Positions 27,658-36,039 of a stretch of DNA of 64,000 nt are shown here, in pieces. The notes below the pieces were generated by a model. It saw only the letters and a program-made list of their open reading frames with translations, made no database searches and had not been told where the DNA came from. Numbering within the stretch: position 1 is the stretch's first letter; every line of letters begins with the position of its first letter. The stretch covers positions 2,191,001 through 2,255,000 of the forward strand of contig NZ_NGLE02000001.1 of NCBI RefSeq assembly GCF_002140715.2, written 5' to 3'. This DNA is from Enterococcus sp. 4G2_DIV0659 (lineage in GTDB: Bacteria; Bacillota; Bacilli; Lactobacillales; Enterococcaceae). The position numbers were made by a program, and so were the translations under genes.

Positions 27658-29250
27658 TTAGCTTTCTTTTAGATTATCCGTTTCTTCTAGTTTCACATAA
27701 GCAGAAGGGCCATCCATTTTTTTCTCTACAACACGTAAAACACGAGTAATTGCATACGTCATAATCAAGTACATGATTCCAACGATTGTAAATGTTTGGA
27801 AAAATTGGAAGTTCGCGCCTGATGCGGCATTTCCTTGGAAGAATAAATCAGCTACGCCAATAACACTCAAAACAGCTGTATCTTTGATATTGATGACAAA
27901 CTCATTTCCTGTAGCAGGTAAAATATTACGCAGTACTTGAGGTACTACAACTTTACGCATCGTTTGCCCATGAGTCATTCCAATTGCTTGGGCTGCTTCA
28001 AATTGTCCACGATCAACAGCGAAAATTCCACCACGCACGATTTCAGACATATAAGCACCTGTATTAATAGAAACAATAAACAACGCAGCAACAGTCCGAT
28101 CTAAAGAGATCCCAAAAGCTAAGGCTAAACCATAAAAGATAACCATTGCTTGTACCATCATTGGTGTACCGCGGAATACTTCAATATAGATTGAAAGTAA
28201 ACCATTGCCAATTTTTTGGAAAACACGAGTTGCTTTGCTTTCAGATTCAGGAATCGTCCGAACAACGCCAATTAATAAACCTAATGTTGTACCAACTACT
28301 GTTCCTATCAGTGCGATAAATAAAGTTAAACCTGCACCACGTAAGAACATGCTGCCGTATTGATCCCAAATATTTTTGAAATCAGCTAGAACACCTGATT
28401 TTTCACTGTCACTTGTTTCAGCAGCTGGCTGATCTTTAACCGCCTGATCCATAATTTTTGTTCGTTCGTTTGAAGAAATCTCTGATAAAATTTGATTCAC
28501 TTTGCTGATTTCAGTATCTCCTTTGCGCATACCGACAGCAATTTGAACATCTTCTGCATTTGTTTGGAAGCCGTCCTCTTTAGAGAATTCTAGCATTTTT
28601 AAGTCTTTGTTCACACTTGTCGCAGTTACCCCTTCAGGACGTTCGCTGACATATCCGTCAATCATGCCGGATGCTAAGGCAGTTCTCATAGCAGAAAAAT
28701 TATCCATTGCTTGCTGCTTATTCACATCTGGAATTTGATCAATCACACTATAATGGAAGGTATTTAGCTGTGCAGTGATTTTTGCGCCAGATAAATCCTT
28801 TAAGTTTTTAGCCTCTGCAAATGTCCCCTTTTTTTGAACCACGACGACTAATTGTGATTCATAGTAAGGATTCGTAAAGTCGATTTCTTTACGGCGTTCA
28901 GCAGTTGGGCTCATACCAGCAATGATTGCATCGATTTTTCCTGATTGTAACGCAGGAGCTAACCCGTCCCACTTTGTTTGCACAATAACTAATTTTTTAT
29001 TTAGTCCATCCGCAATTTTTTTAGCGATCTGAACATCATATCCTCCTGCATAAGAAGAATTTCCTTGAATTGGTACAGCACCATTTGCATCTGTTTTTTG
29101 CGACCAGTTAAATGGTGCATATCCAGCTTCCATCCCGACACGAAATTCATCATTTGTGCCAGCTCCTTCTGCTTGGCTAAATTGTGGTACGTAAAACATG
29201 CTAAGCATGACTGTAAATAATAAACCAAGTGAAAATGTTTTTTTGTTCAT
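27658..29250 (-). CDS. Amino-acid ABC transporter, substrate-binding and permease domains fused
   Basis: This 530-residue protein combines a secreted solute-binding domain with a permease. Residues 1-~27 are a signal peptide. Residues ~34-265 are an SBP_bac_3 domain (FRVGMEAGYAPFNW, IDAIIAGMSPTAERRKEIDF, LASGMIDGYVSERP). Residues ~300-515 are an inner-membrane permease with the ATPase-contact EAA loop (EAAQAIGMTHGQTMRKVVVPQ). Such fusions are normal in lactic acid bacteria. The gene is the first of a two-gene operon behind a riboswitch of lysine type, which points to lysine uptake. The binding-site specificity cannot be read directly from sequence. Confidence 0.93.
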   Translation of the reverse strand: MNKKTFSLGLLFTVMLSMFYVPQFSQAEGAGTNDEFRVGMEAGYAPFNWSQKTDANGAVPIQGNSSYAGGYDVQIAKKIADGLNKKLVIVQTKWDGLAPALQSGKIDAIIAGMSPTAERRKEIDFTNPYYESQLVVVVQKKGTFAEAKNLKDLSGAKITAQLNTFHYSVIDQIPDVNKQQAMDNFSAMRTALASGMIDGYVSERPEGVTATSVNKDLKMLEFSKEDGFQTNAEDVQIAVGMRKGDTEISKVNQILSEISSNERTKIMDQAVKDQPAAETSDSEKSGVLADFKNIWDQYGSMFLRGAGLTLFIALIGTVVGTTLGLLIGVVRTIPESESKATRVFQKIGNGLLSIYIEVFRGTPMMVQAMVIFYGLALAFGISLDRTVAALFIVSINTGAYMSEIVRGGIFAVDRGQFEAAQAIGMTHGQTMRKVVVPQVLRNILPATGNEFVINIKDTAVLSVIGVADLFFQGNAASGANFQFFQTFTIVGIMYLIMTYAITRVLRVVEKKMDGPSAYVKLEETDNLKES

Positions 29251-29360
29251 GTTTTTCTTCCTTTCTTCTAGAGCACTGAAATAGTTCTACTATAATTTAG
29301 TTTAAAGAGTTTTTGAAAAATAATCTTGTTTCACGAACCGAAATGTCCTTTTCTTTACGT

Positions 29361-29392
29361 AAAAAAGCAACTATGCAAAAATGCATAGTTGC
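29361..29392 (-). terminator. Riboswitch expression-platform terminator
   Basis: On the minus strand GCAACTATGCA (29392-29382) pairs with TGCATAGTTGC (29377-29367) and is followed by six Ts. An alternative pairing with the aptamer's closing stem would form the antiterminator. Confidence 0.88.
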
Positions 29393-29595
29393 CTATTATC
29401 GTCAGGTACTCTCAACAAAAACATAGCGCAACTTAGCATCACTACTAAGACAGTCCGCAAGCTATTCACTTACGTCCCAACACATACCAGGGAGGCTGTT
29501 ATGTATTTCGGCGATTGTTCCTAGACTTGCTTCAATGTGTCCTCTCACTCCACAAGCGTAATAAAAACCGCAACCTCTACCTCAATTTGAGGTAC
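29361..29595 (-). promoter_or_regulatory. Lysine riboswitch (L box) with terminator, minus strand
   Basis: Read on the minus strand, the leader begins GAGGTAGAGGTTGCG (29592 downward), the conserved L-box opening. It contains the conserved CGCCGAA and GGGACGTAAGTG-type segments and closes with GAGTACCT pairing to the opening GAGGTA (29403-29410). A terminator hairpin follows. This is the architecture of lysine-sensing riboswitches that lower transport and biosynthesis genes when lysine is high. I recognise it by motif, not by a covariance search. Confidence 0.85.
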
Positions 29596-29622
29596 TTATT
29601 TAATTATTAAATTCAAGTGCTA

Positions 29623-29651
29623 ATTTTACGTGATTTGATCAAAAAAGTCAA
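29623..29651 (-). promoter_or_regulatory. Promoter of the riboswitch-controlled ABC operon
   Basis: Minus strand TTGACT (29651-29646) and TAAAAT (29628-29623) are 17 bases apart, placing the start about 20 bases before the L-box opening. Confidence 0.75.
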
Positions 29652-29877
29652 TATTTTGCTTTTTTAAATTTAGCACTTTTTCAAGTCCATTTTCATTTAG
29701 TATGTTATTTTTTGGATAATTAACGGTAAAATGAGGGGCCATTTCATTTTTTAAAAATTTATCTAAAGAATATACTTTTTCCATTTATTGTAATTCATTC
29801 TAAATTATACTACAATTCAATTTGCTAGTATTTTATGAATAATAGTTAGAAAGCATGAACGGAAGGAATGAATAAGT
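29652..29877. other. AT-rich region between the ABC operon and the protease gene
   Basis: No reading frame of note occurs here. The last bases hold the weak ribosome-binding site GGAAGGA of the protease gene. I see no convincing promoter pair. Confidence 0.4.
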
Positions 29878-31503
29878 TTGAAAAAGTTTTATTTAGGTTT
29901 AATTGGTATTTTTTTATTAGGAGGTTCCCTTACAATGGTCCCTTCTCAATCGCAACAAGCATGGGGGATTGAAAATCGTTCGATTATTGGTACCGATGAT
30001 CGTATTCAGGTGACAGATACAACGCTTTCGCCATACCAAAGCACTGTATTTATCGCTGCCAATGGAGGACTTGGCTCAGGCTCAGTAATAGGGAAAGATA
30101 CTGTTTTAACCGCAGCGCATGTAGTTAATAAAATTAAAGATAATCCAACGGCTGATACAAATTACGTTATTCCTGGAAGAAATGGTGCTACTCTTCCATT
30201 TGGAAAGTTTAAAATTAAAGAAATCAATATCCATCAAAAATACCTAAGCCATACGGATTCTAATCATGATATCGCAGTGATTACCCTTGAACAAAGTAAT
30301 GGCAAGAGTATCGGTGATCTTGTGAAACAGAATCGTCTGAGTTTGACAAATGAAGTAACTTTAGGAAATGCAGTTTCCACTATGGGGTATCCAGGAGATA
30401 AGCCTTGGGGGACGATGTGGGAAAGTAAAGGACAAATTATAGGACAAAACGAAAACATCATCAAATACGATTTTGATACTAAGGGTGGTCAATCTGGATC
30501 GCCAGTTTTTAATGAGCAAAATGAAATAATTGCTGTGCACACTTCTGGTAGTACAGTTCATAATAATGGAGTAAAGCTCAATTCAGAACATCTTGAGTTT
30601 ATTTCAAAACACATTGGAGAATCATCTAACTCTTTTAATGAAGTGACTGATATACAAGTAGATAAGGAAGTAGTAGAGTTGGCTATTGGCGAATCTGTAA
30701 AAATAAACGCAACAGTTATGCCAGAAAATGCAACAAATAAACAATTATTTTGGGATACAACAGCTGAACAAATCGCTGTTGTTGATCAAGATGGAACAAT
30801 CACAGGGACAGGTGAAGGGACAACTGTAATTGATGTACTAGCTGACAATAAAAAGGTTGTTAAATATATTATTGTCACTGTGACGAAAGAGATAGAACCC
30901 AAAGAAATAGTTGTTGAAAAAGAAAAAGTAGAGCTGGCTGTAGGGGAAACTATGACTCTTAAAGCTTCTGTTTTACCTGAAGAAGCAGTACGTAAAGAGT
31001 TATATTGGATTTCGATGGACGAAGACATTGCGACTGTTGATGATGATGGGAACATTACAGGTCTAGCTCCGGGTTCAACAGAACTGTTGATTTTATCTTA
31101 TGATGGAAAAATAGAAAAATATATCACAGCTGAAATTAAAGAAAAAGAAGAGCCATTACAACGAGCAAATCTGACCTTCCCTAAAAAAACTGGGGTATAT
31201 TTTTCTAAACAAGATATTAAAGAAACCATTGGGACAAACGCGAATAGTATTGGAAATGTAAACATTGTTCTTCATTTAAATAAACCAAATCGTTTGTATG
31301 ATTTGAAAATTGCCGAGTTAGATTTTTTTGGTGGTACTGGTGTATATAATGTTCAGCCAGTAGCGTTAAACCAACCAATGACTAAGTCGCTATATACGGT
31401 TAATGCCACTAAAAAAATAACGAACAGCAAGATGATTATCATGTATGTAGATAAGAAAAATCCTACAATCGTAAAAGATTATTTCATTGTTAGTGGATTA
31501 TAA
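29878..31503 (+). CDS. Secreted V8-like serine protease with Ig-like (Big_2) repeats
   Basis: This 541-residue protein has a signal peptide (residues 1-~28). The trypsin-fold protease domain (~45-250) has the complete triad of the glutamyl endopeptidase group: His81 in TAAHVV, Asp131 in SNHDIAVITL and Ser207 in GGQSGSPVF. Two bacterial Ig-like group 2 domains follow (~255-335 and ~340-420, each with VELAxGE, LPE/MPEN and DxDGxITG). The last ~115 residues form a domain shared with the protein encoded at 32009. There is no sorting motif or TM anchor, so it is released or held non-covalently. It starts at TTG 29878. It may act in host or self-protein processing, as SprE or GluV8 do. Confidence 0.88.
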   Translation: MKKFYLGLIGIFLLGGSLTMVPSQSQQAWGIENRSIIGTDDRIQVTDTTLSPYQSTVFIAANGGLGSGSVIGKDTVLTAAHVVNKIKDNPTADTNYVIPGRNGATLPFGKFKIKEINIHQKYLSHTDSNHDIAVITLEQSNGKSIGDLVKQNRLSLTNEVTLGNAVSTMGYPGDKPWGTMWESKGQIIGQNENIIKYDFDTKGGQSGSPVFNEQNEIIAVHTSGSTVHNNGVKLNSEHLEFISKHIGESSNSFNEVTDIQVDKEVVELAIGESVKINATVMPENATNKQLFWDTTAEQIAVVDQDGTITGTGEGTTVIDVLADNKKVVKYIIVTVTKEIEPKEIVVEKEKVELAVGETMTLKASVLPEEAVRKELYWISMDEDIATVDDDGNITGLAPGSTELLILSYDGKIEKYITAEIKEKEEPLQRANLTFPKKTGVYFSKQDIKETIGTNANSIGNVNIVLHLNKPNRLYDLKIAELDFFGGTGVYNVQPVALNQPMTKSLYTVNATKKITNSKMIIMYVDKKNPTIVKDYFIVSGL

Positions 31504-31545
31504 AGAGTAGGGCGAAGTGATGTGCGTCCTAAAAGTTTTAGTAGA

Positions 31546-31731
31546 TTAACCAGCTATTTGGCTGGTATGAATCCGGTATTGAACCGGGCTCATACCAGTC
31601 AATTTTACTTTTGTCCGATGGTGCTTGTAATAATCAATATACTTTGTAACGCCTTGTTTTAATTCCTCAAAGCTAGAAAAGCTACGACCGTAATCTATTT
31701 CTTGTGTCATTAGACCAAAGAAATTGTCCAT
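31546..31731 (-). pseudogene. Remnant of an IS3-family transposase (OrfB C-terminus)
   Basis: About 61 codons match the end of IS3/IS150-type OrfB: ENFFGLMxQE-like start (NFFGLMTQEIDYG), FSSFEELKQGVTKYIDYYKHHRTK and GMSPVQYR. The DDE catalytic core and OrfA are absent, so it is a dead fragment. It lies between two paralogous surface-protein genes and marks a past insertion or rearrangement. Confidence 0.85.
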
Positions 31732-31770
31732 TTACTATCTTTAATTTGAATTTTACTTCATAATAATGCA

Positions 31771-31821
31771 TAAAAAATAACCCCAAAAAATTGTATTTTT
31801 CACGTACAATTTTTTGGGGTT
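31771..31821 (-). terminator. Long-stem terminator on the minus strand
   Basis: A perfect 17-bp stem (31779-31795 with 31805-31821) ends in TTATTTTTTAT on the minus strand. It is downstream of the gene at 32009 and is probably its terminator. Confidence 0.75.
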
Positions 31822-32008
31822 ATATCATACTCTAAAAGTTAGATCTCAGCCCCTTAAAATACGAATAAACGACGAGAACAAGCTGAAATTACTGAGAAAC
31901 ATAATGGGATACGAATTAATGGTGCAAAGGAACTACTTGGTTCTCAGTGCTAAACATATTCATCTCCATCTCTCGTTTTTTTGAGACAGGACTTCCTCGT
32001 TAAAGCGT
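31822..32008. other. Intergenic stretch with possible decayed element
   Basis: No complete reading frame. The plus strand at ~31880-31950 can be read as a short fragment (AEITEKHNGIRINGAKELL) that could be insertion-sequence debris, but I cannot assign it. Confidence 0.3.
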
Positions 32009-33001
32009 TTAAATATTATTAACAACAAAGTAATCTTTTACGATTGTAGGATCTTTCTTATCCACATACATGATAATCAGTTTGCTGTTATCTAATATTC
32101 TAGTTGTACTAACAGCGTATAACGTTTTAGTCATTGGACGATCCAGTGTAATTGGTTGAACATTATACACACCAGTACCACCAGCAAAGTCTACTTCACC
32201 GATTTTTAAATCGTATAGATCAGTTGGTTGGCTTAAATGCAAAAGAACTGTTGCTTTTTTATTGGCATTCGGAGCTACTTCAGAGGTTCCTCTGATATCT
32301 TGTTTAGAAAAGTATAAACCATTTTCTTGTGAAAACGTTAGATTTGCGGGTTTTTGTTTATTTACCGTAACAGTAATCGTTTTTTCGATGTCACCAAAGT
32401 TAGTCACAGATAGAACCAAAATTTCTGTTTTACCAGGATTTACGCCTGTGATTTTGCCATTATCATCCACAGTAGCAATTGACTCGTCCATTGGAATCCA
32501 GAACAATTCTTTATCTGTCGCATTTTCAGGTAAAACAGAGGCATTAAGTGTCATTGACTCGCCAACAGTTAGCTCAACTTGTTCTTTTTCAACTTTAATT
32601 TCTTCAGGAGCAACTTCGTTTACAGTTACAAAGATCTGTTTTGTGATTTTTCCATCAGCAGTTGTTACGTCAATCACTGTTTCACCAGCATTAACGCCCG
32701 TGATTTTGCCATTAGCATCTACTGTGACAATTCCTTCGTCTGTTGTATCCCAGTATAATTGTTTGTTCGTTGCATTTTCAGGTAAAACAGAAGCTTTAAG
32801 AGCGATAGATTCACCAACATTTACTTCTACTTGAGTGTGCTCAACAACGATATCTTCAGGAGCAACTTCATTTGGAGTTACCACCACTTCTTTTGCAGCA
32901 GGAGCTTTAGCCTTCTCCACTGCATGTGATGTAGGGGACAAACCAATAAGAGATGTACCCAATAATGCCATACCAATAAAACCTAATTTAAATTTCTTCA
33001 A
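32009..33001 (-). CDS. Secreted Ig-like (Big_2) protein sharing its C-terminal domain with the neighbouring protease
   Basis: This 330-residue protein has a signal peptide (MKKFKLGFIGMALLGTSLIG, ending near SHA). Two Big_2 domains follow (residues ~50-130 and ~135-212), each with VExxVGES, SVLPENAT and VDxNGKITGVN. The C-terminal ~110 residues hold YFSKQDI, LYDLKIGEVDFAGGTGVYN and LIIMYVDKKDPTIVKDYF, almost the same as in the protease encoded at 29878. It lacks a protease domain and any wall-anchor motif. The two genes point toward each other around an IS remnant, and they look like an inverted duplication with domain gain or loss. Function unknown; adhesion is a guess. Confidence 0.85.
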   Translation of the reverse strand: MKKFKLGFIGMALLGTSLIGLSPTSHAVEKAKAPAAKEVVVTPNEVAPEDIVVEHTQVEVNVGESIALKASVLPENATNKQLYWDTTDEGIVTVDANGKITGVNAGETVIDVTTADGKITKQIFVTVNEVAPEEIKVEKEQVELTVGESMTLNASVLPENATDKELFWIPMDESIATVDDNGKITGVNPGKTEILVLSVTNFGDIEKTITVTVNKQKPANLTFSQENGLYFSKQDIRGTSEVAPNANKKATVLLHLSQPTDLYDLKIGEVDFAGGTGVYNVQPITLDRPMTKTLYAVSTTRILDNSKLIIMYVDKKDPTIVKDYFVVNNI

Positions 33002-33362
33002 AATTAACGCTTCCTTTCTTTTTGTGAGGTTTATCTATTATTCATAGAATAGTAGGTAAATGAAGTATAATACAGTTTGAAATAAATAGCAATATTTTAT
33101 ATAAAAAATATTTATATTATATCTTATTTTTATTTATGTTTTTTGTGGGGTGAAGGCGAGGAGGAATAGAGAATGATTGGATTTCTCTTTGATGAACTAT
33201 GGTTTTTTAGGTAAAAAAAAGAAATATAAGGAGTGATCGATGAGTATATTTATTATTATAATAAGGAGTGTATAAAACAGAAATCGAACTAGAAAAGTCC
33301 TACCCAATTTCGAAAATCATTACAACAAACAACTTAATAATCAATTTCAGCACAATAAAAAA
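33002..33362. other. AT-rich region upstream of the Ig-like gene
   Basis: It holds the ribosome-binding site of the minus-strand gene (AAAGGAAGCG) and no long reading frame. A frame of 11 codons plus stop (33240-33275, MSIFIIIIRSV) has AAGGAG upstream; it is too short to support as a gene. No clear promoter pair was found. Confidence 0.35.
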
Positions 33363-33384
33363 CGGAGTAGATTTTTCTACTCCG
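33363..33384 (-). terminator. Terminator, minus strand
   Basis: CGGAGTAGA (33363-33371) pairs with TCTACTCCG (33376-33384). On the minus strand the stem runs into six Ts, about 95 bases after the small gene at 33477. Confidence 0.85.
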
Positions 33385-33476
33385 AAAAGTCCGACTTTTT
33401 GGCTCACTACAGACACATCAAAATTGGATTTGTTTTAGTGTTGAAAAGAACTATTTTCCTAAACTTTTGTACATAG

Positions 33477-33779
33477 CTAAGTAAGATCGTGTAATAGTTT
33501 TTTAGAATTCTCTAGTAATATAGATTGACTAATCATAGATTTTAATAATGCACGAATATCGAAATTTATATTCTCTTTTAAAAGATATTTTTTCAGCTTT
33601 TCAACTGTCCCATCTTGTACAACAGTCATAATTTCTTTGACTTGTTTTTCACTTAAATCAAAGTCTATGATCCCTTGAAAAAATAATGTATCTTCTTTAT
33701 TTTCTTTAAGAGTAATCATAAGCAATAGTTTTTGATGATATTTAATTTTTGACAATTCTTCTTTAATATTAGTATCCAC
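33477..33779 (-). CDS. Small hypothetical protein, possibly DUF1878/YhaI-like
   Basis: This 100-residue soluble, mostly helical protein has a start (KIKYHQKLLLMITLKENK) and middle (FFQGIIDFDLSEKQVKEIM) that resemble the pattern of YhaI/DUF1878 proteins of Bacilli. The resemblance is by eye and weak. No signal peptide, TM helix or catalytic motif is visible. It is transcribed alone and ends before a terminator. Function unknown. Confidence 0.65.
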   Translation of the reverse strand: MDTNIKEELSKIKYHQKLLLMITLKENKEDTLFFQGIIDFDLSEKQVKEIMTVVQDGTVEKLKKYLLKENINFDIRALLKSMISQSILLENSKKLLHDLT

Positions 33780-33913
33780 CTTTATACCTCATTTTAAAAT
33801 AAAATTGGTTTATTGCTCATAGAACTAGCCAACGTCACGACTTCTCTACATTTTTATTTTATCATGAACAATGTTCGAAATACATAATCAATAAATGGTT
33901 TTTCAATAACATA

Positions 33914-33948
33914 AAAAACACCGAAAAGAATTTCTTTTCAGTGTTTTT
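33914..33948. terminator. Bidirectional terminator after the small membrane gene
   Basis: Bases 33914-33930 pair with 33932-33948 with one mismatch, the innermost bases forming the loop. T-rich ends on both strands allow either direction; on the minus strand it ends the gene at 33967. Confidence 0.75.
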
Positions 33949-33966
33949 CCTATCTAATGGATACAA

Positions 33967-34266
33967 TTAAGCTTTGACAGCTTCTTTTGGTTCGCGGCCT
34001 AAAATTGCTTGTAAAACGGTTAAGACACCGTATGAAGCTAAGATTGTGTAAATCAGACTTGAATACGTTAAGATACCAAAATCCCATGTTTTGTAAATAA
34101 CTAGAACAATTGCTAAAACAATAGCTGCAAGAACATTAAAGAATGCAAACGCCCATAGGTTTCCATTTTCTTTACGTGAAAGATAATAGATCGAAAACCA
34201 TAAACTTAATACGCCCCAAGCGATGCAGACTAAAATAGCTGCCCAATAAATAATAAATGCTACCAC
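33967..34266 (-). CDS. Small integral membrane protein, unknown function
   Basis: This 99-residue protein has three hydrophobic segments (residues ~2-28, ~37-58 and ~65-90), a short basic loop (SRKENGN) and a charged C-terminus. No family is recognised. It is monocistronic, flanked by a terminator and divergent from the sirtuin gene. AGGTGAAAC lies before the start. Confidence 0.7.
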   Translation of the reverse strand: MVAFIIYWAAILVCIAWGVLSLWFSIYYLSRKENGNLWAFAFFNVLAAIVLAIVLVIYKTWDFGILTYSSLIYTILASYGVLTVLQAILGREPKEAVKA

Positions 34267-34433
34267 GAAGTTTCACCTCACTTTTATACATTAAGTATTC
34301 TATCACGTTCTCTTTTGTTTGTCATGAAAAGACAGTGAAAAACCATCCATTTTTAGAAGCTCTTCACATGGTTTTTGTAGATAGAATTTCAACTTTGTGC
34401 TCAATAAGTTTTCTCTCCGACTCCTATTTAGGC

Positions 34434-34439
34434 TATAAT
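34434..34439 (+). promoter_or_regulatory. Candidate -10 box for the sirtuin operon
   Basis: TATAAT lies 22 bases before the start codon. The -35 position (TTCTCT, 34411-34416) is poor, so the call rests on the -10 box alone. Confidence 0.4.
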
Positions 34440-34461
34440 AAAATTATTAGGAGATGACTTT

Positions 34462-35178
34462 ATGCAAACCATTGATGAACAAAATGGAGTAGACTTAATA
34501 AAACAAGCAAAGAAAATCGTCTTTTTAACAGGCGCAGGCATTTCAACCGCTTCTGGTGTTCCTGATTATCGTTCATTATCAGGCGTTTATCAAGGGATGG
34601 AGCGCCCAGAATATTTATTGAGCCGAACTTGTTTAGTGGAAGAGCCAGAAAAATTGTATTCATTTGTACAAACGTTGTATCATCCTAATGCTAAACCAAA
34701 CATCATCCATGAAAAAATAACAGAATTAGAGAAAGTAAAAGAGTTGTGGGTTATTTCTCAAAATATAGACGGGCTTCATGCAGCTGCAAACACGCAGCAT
34801 TTAGTCAATTTTCATGGGAATTTATACGATTGTTATTGTAGAATGTGTGGACAGAAGGTTTCAGCGAGTGTTTATTTAAATTCTGATAAACATAAACAAT
34901 GTGGAGGGCAAATTCGTCCCAATATTGTTTTGTACGAAGAAGGATTAGATGAGCAAGCGATTGCTACCTCAATCGAGGCTATTTCTAAAGCAGATCTGGT
35001 TGTCATTGTAGGAACGAGTTTTCAAGTACACCCATTTTGCGATCTGATTCATTACGCAGCAGATACGGCAAGTGTCTTAGTCATTAACCAAACACCGATT
35101 CAATTAATTAGAGATGCTTATTTTGTTAAAGAAGATGCAACGAAGGTCTTTGAAAATATTGTGATAAAGGAGCCTTAA
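34462..35178 (+). CDS. NAD-dependent protein deacylase, Sir2 family
   Basis: This 238-residue sirtuin removes acyl groups from lysine side chains using NAD+. Visible are GAGIS (24-28), GVPDYRS, SQNIDGLH, the catalytic His in VNFHGN and VGTSFQVHP. The zinc site is unusual: the first pair is CRMC, but the second reads HKQCGG where most sirtuins have CPxCGG, so one cysteine is replaced by histidine. The usual FGE after the RP motif is YEE. It starts at ATG 34462 behind TTAGGAGATGAC. The acetyltransferase/chorismate mutase fusion begins two bases after its stop and niaR follows, so the three form one operon. Confidence 0.9.
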   Translation: MQTIDEQNGVDLIKQAKKIVFLTGAGISTASGVPDYRSLSGVYQGMERPEYLLSRTCLVEEPEKLYSFVQTLYHPNAKPNIIHEKITELEKVKELWVISQNIDGLHAAANTQHLVNFHGNLYDCYCRMCGQKVSASVYLNSDKHKQCGGQIRPNIVLYEEGLDEQAIATSIEAISKADLVVIVGTSFQVHPFCDLIHYAADTASVLVINQTPIQLIRDAYFVKEDATKVFENIVIKEP

Positions 35179-35180
35179 TT

Positions 35181-36020
35181 ATGGAAGAAATAAAATCAGA
35201 ACGACAAAAAATGATCGATGGTGAACTTTACTTTGCTGCTGATCCAGAATTAGTAACAGCAAGAAAATTCGCTAGAGAACAAATGAAATTAATCAATCGA
35301 GAAGAAGATCAACTCATTCGTCGCCAATTGGTAGAAGAGACCTTTGGTACAACGGGAACAGGTAGTTATATTGAACCATCAATCAGCTTTGATTATGGCT
35401 TTAATATTCATGTGGGAAAGAATTTTTATGCGAATTTTAACAGTATATTCTTGGATATTTGTCCGATTACAATTGGTGATAACTGCATGTTTGGTCCCAA
35501 CGCTCAACTTTATACAGCGACACATCCATTGCATCCTGTGAAGAGAAACAGTGGGTTAGAATATGGAAAACCGATAACGTTAGGGAACAATGTTTGGCTA
35601 GGCGGCGGTGTTGTGATTACTCCTGGTGTAACGTTGGGGAATAATGTGGTTGTTGCAGCAGGTGCTGTGGTAACAAAATCATTTCCTGACAATTGCGTGA
35701 TTGGCGGGAATCCTGCGAAACTTATTAAAGAAATCGAATTGGATGAAAAACGCTCACCGCTTACTGTACAACGAGATAAAATTAATGAGTTGGATAAAAA
35801 AATCGTGTCTTTATTAGAAGAAAGAATGGACGTTGTAACAGCAATTGCAGCAATTAAGAAAACAACTGATCAACCAATTTTAGACACATCAAGAGAAGTT
35901 GAAGTATTAGCTAAAATTGAGTCTTATGTTAAAAATGATACGTATAATGAAGCAATAAAAGCAACCTACCAAGGAATTATGGATGCGTCAAAAGAGTTTC
36001 AGCAAAAGCAAATGGATTAA
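35181..36020 (+). CDS. Fusion: sugar O-acetyltransferase (Maa/LacA-like) plus AroQ chorismate mutase domain
   Basis: This 279-residue protein has two parts. Residues 1-~187 are a left-handed beta-helix acetyltransferase of the maltose/galactoside type: N-terminal KMIDGELYFAADPELV, hexapeptide repeats, the catalytic His115 in TATHPLHP and the end CVIGGNPAKLIKEI. Residues ~195-275 match an AroQ-type chorismate mutase, with the active-site set Arg198, Arg215, Lys226/227, Asp235, Arg238 and Glu239 all present. A free-standing Maa would end near residue 190. The reading frame is continuous, so the fusion is real in this sequence. The gene lies between a sirtuin and niaR. How sugar acetylation and chorismate-to-prephenate conversion are linked is unknown. 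Confidence 0.88.
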   Translation: MEEIKSERQKMIDGELYFAADPELVTARKFAREQMKLINREEDQLIRRQLVEETFGTTGTGSYIEPSISFDYGFNIHVGKNFYANFNSIFLDICPITIGDNCMFGPNAQLYTATHPLHPVKRNSGLEYGKPITLGNNVWLGGGVVITPGVTLGNNVVVAAGAVVTKSFPDNCVIGGNPAKLIKEIELDEKRSPLTVQRDKINELDKKIVSLLEERMDVVTAIAAIKKTTDQPILDTSREVEVLAKIESYVKNDTYNEAIKATYQGIMDASKEFQQKQMD

Positions 36021-36039
36021 AGTAACAGGAGGAAATTGA

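Noticed and set aside
31779..31821. Terminal inverted repeat of the IS3-family remnant
   Set aside because: It is a hairpin with a nine-base loop followed by a T-run on the minus strand and lies on the side where the rest of OrfB would be, so a terminator explains it better.
33240..33275. Short frame MSIFIIIIRSV with AAGGAG upstream
   Set aside because: Eleven codons in an AT-rich region with no further support; it may occur by chance.
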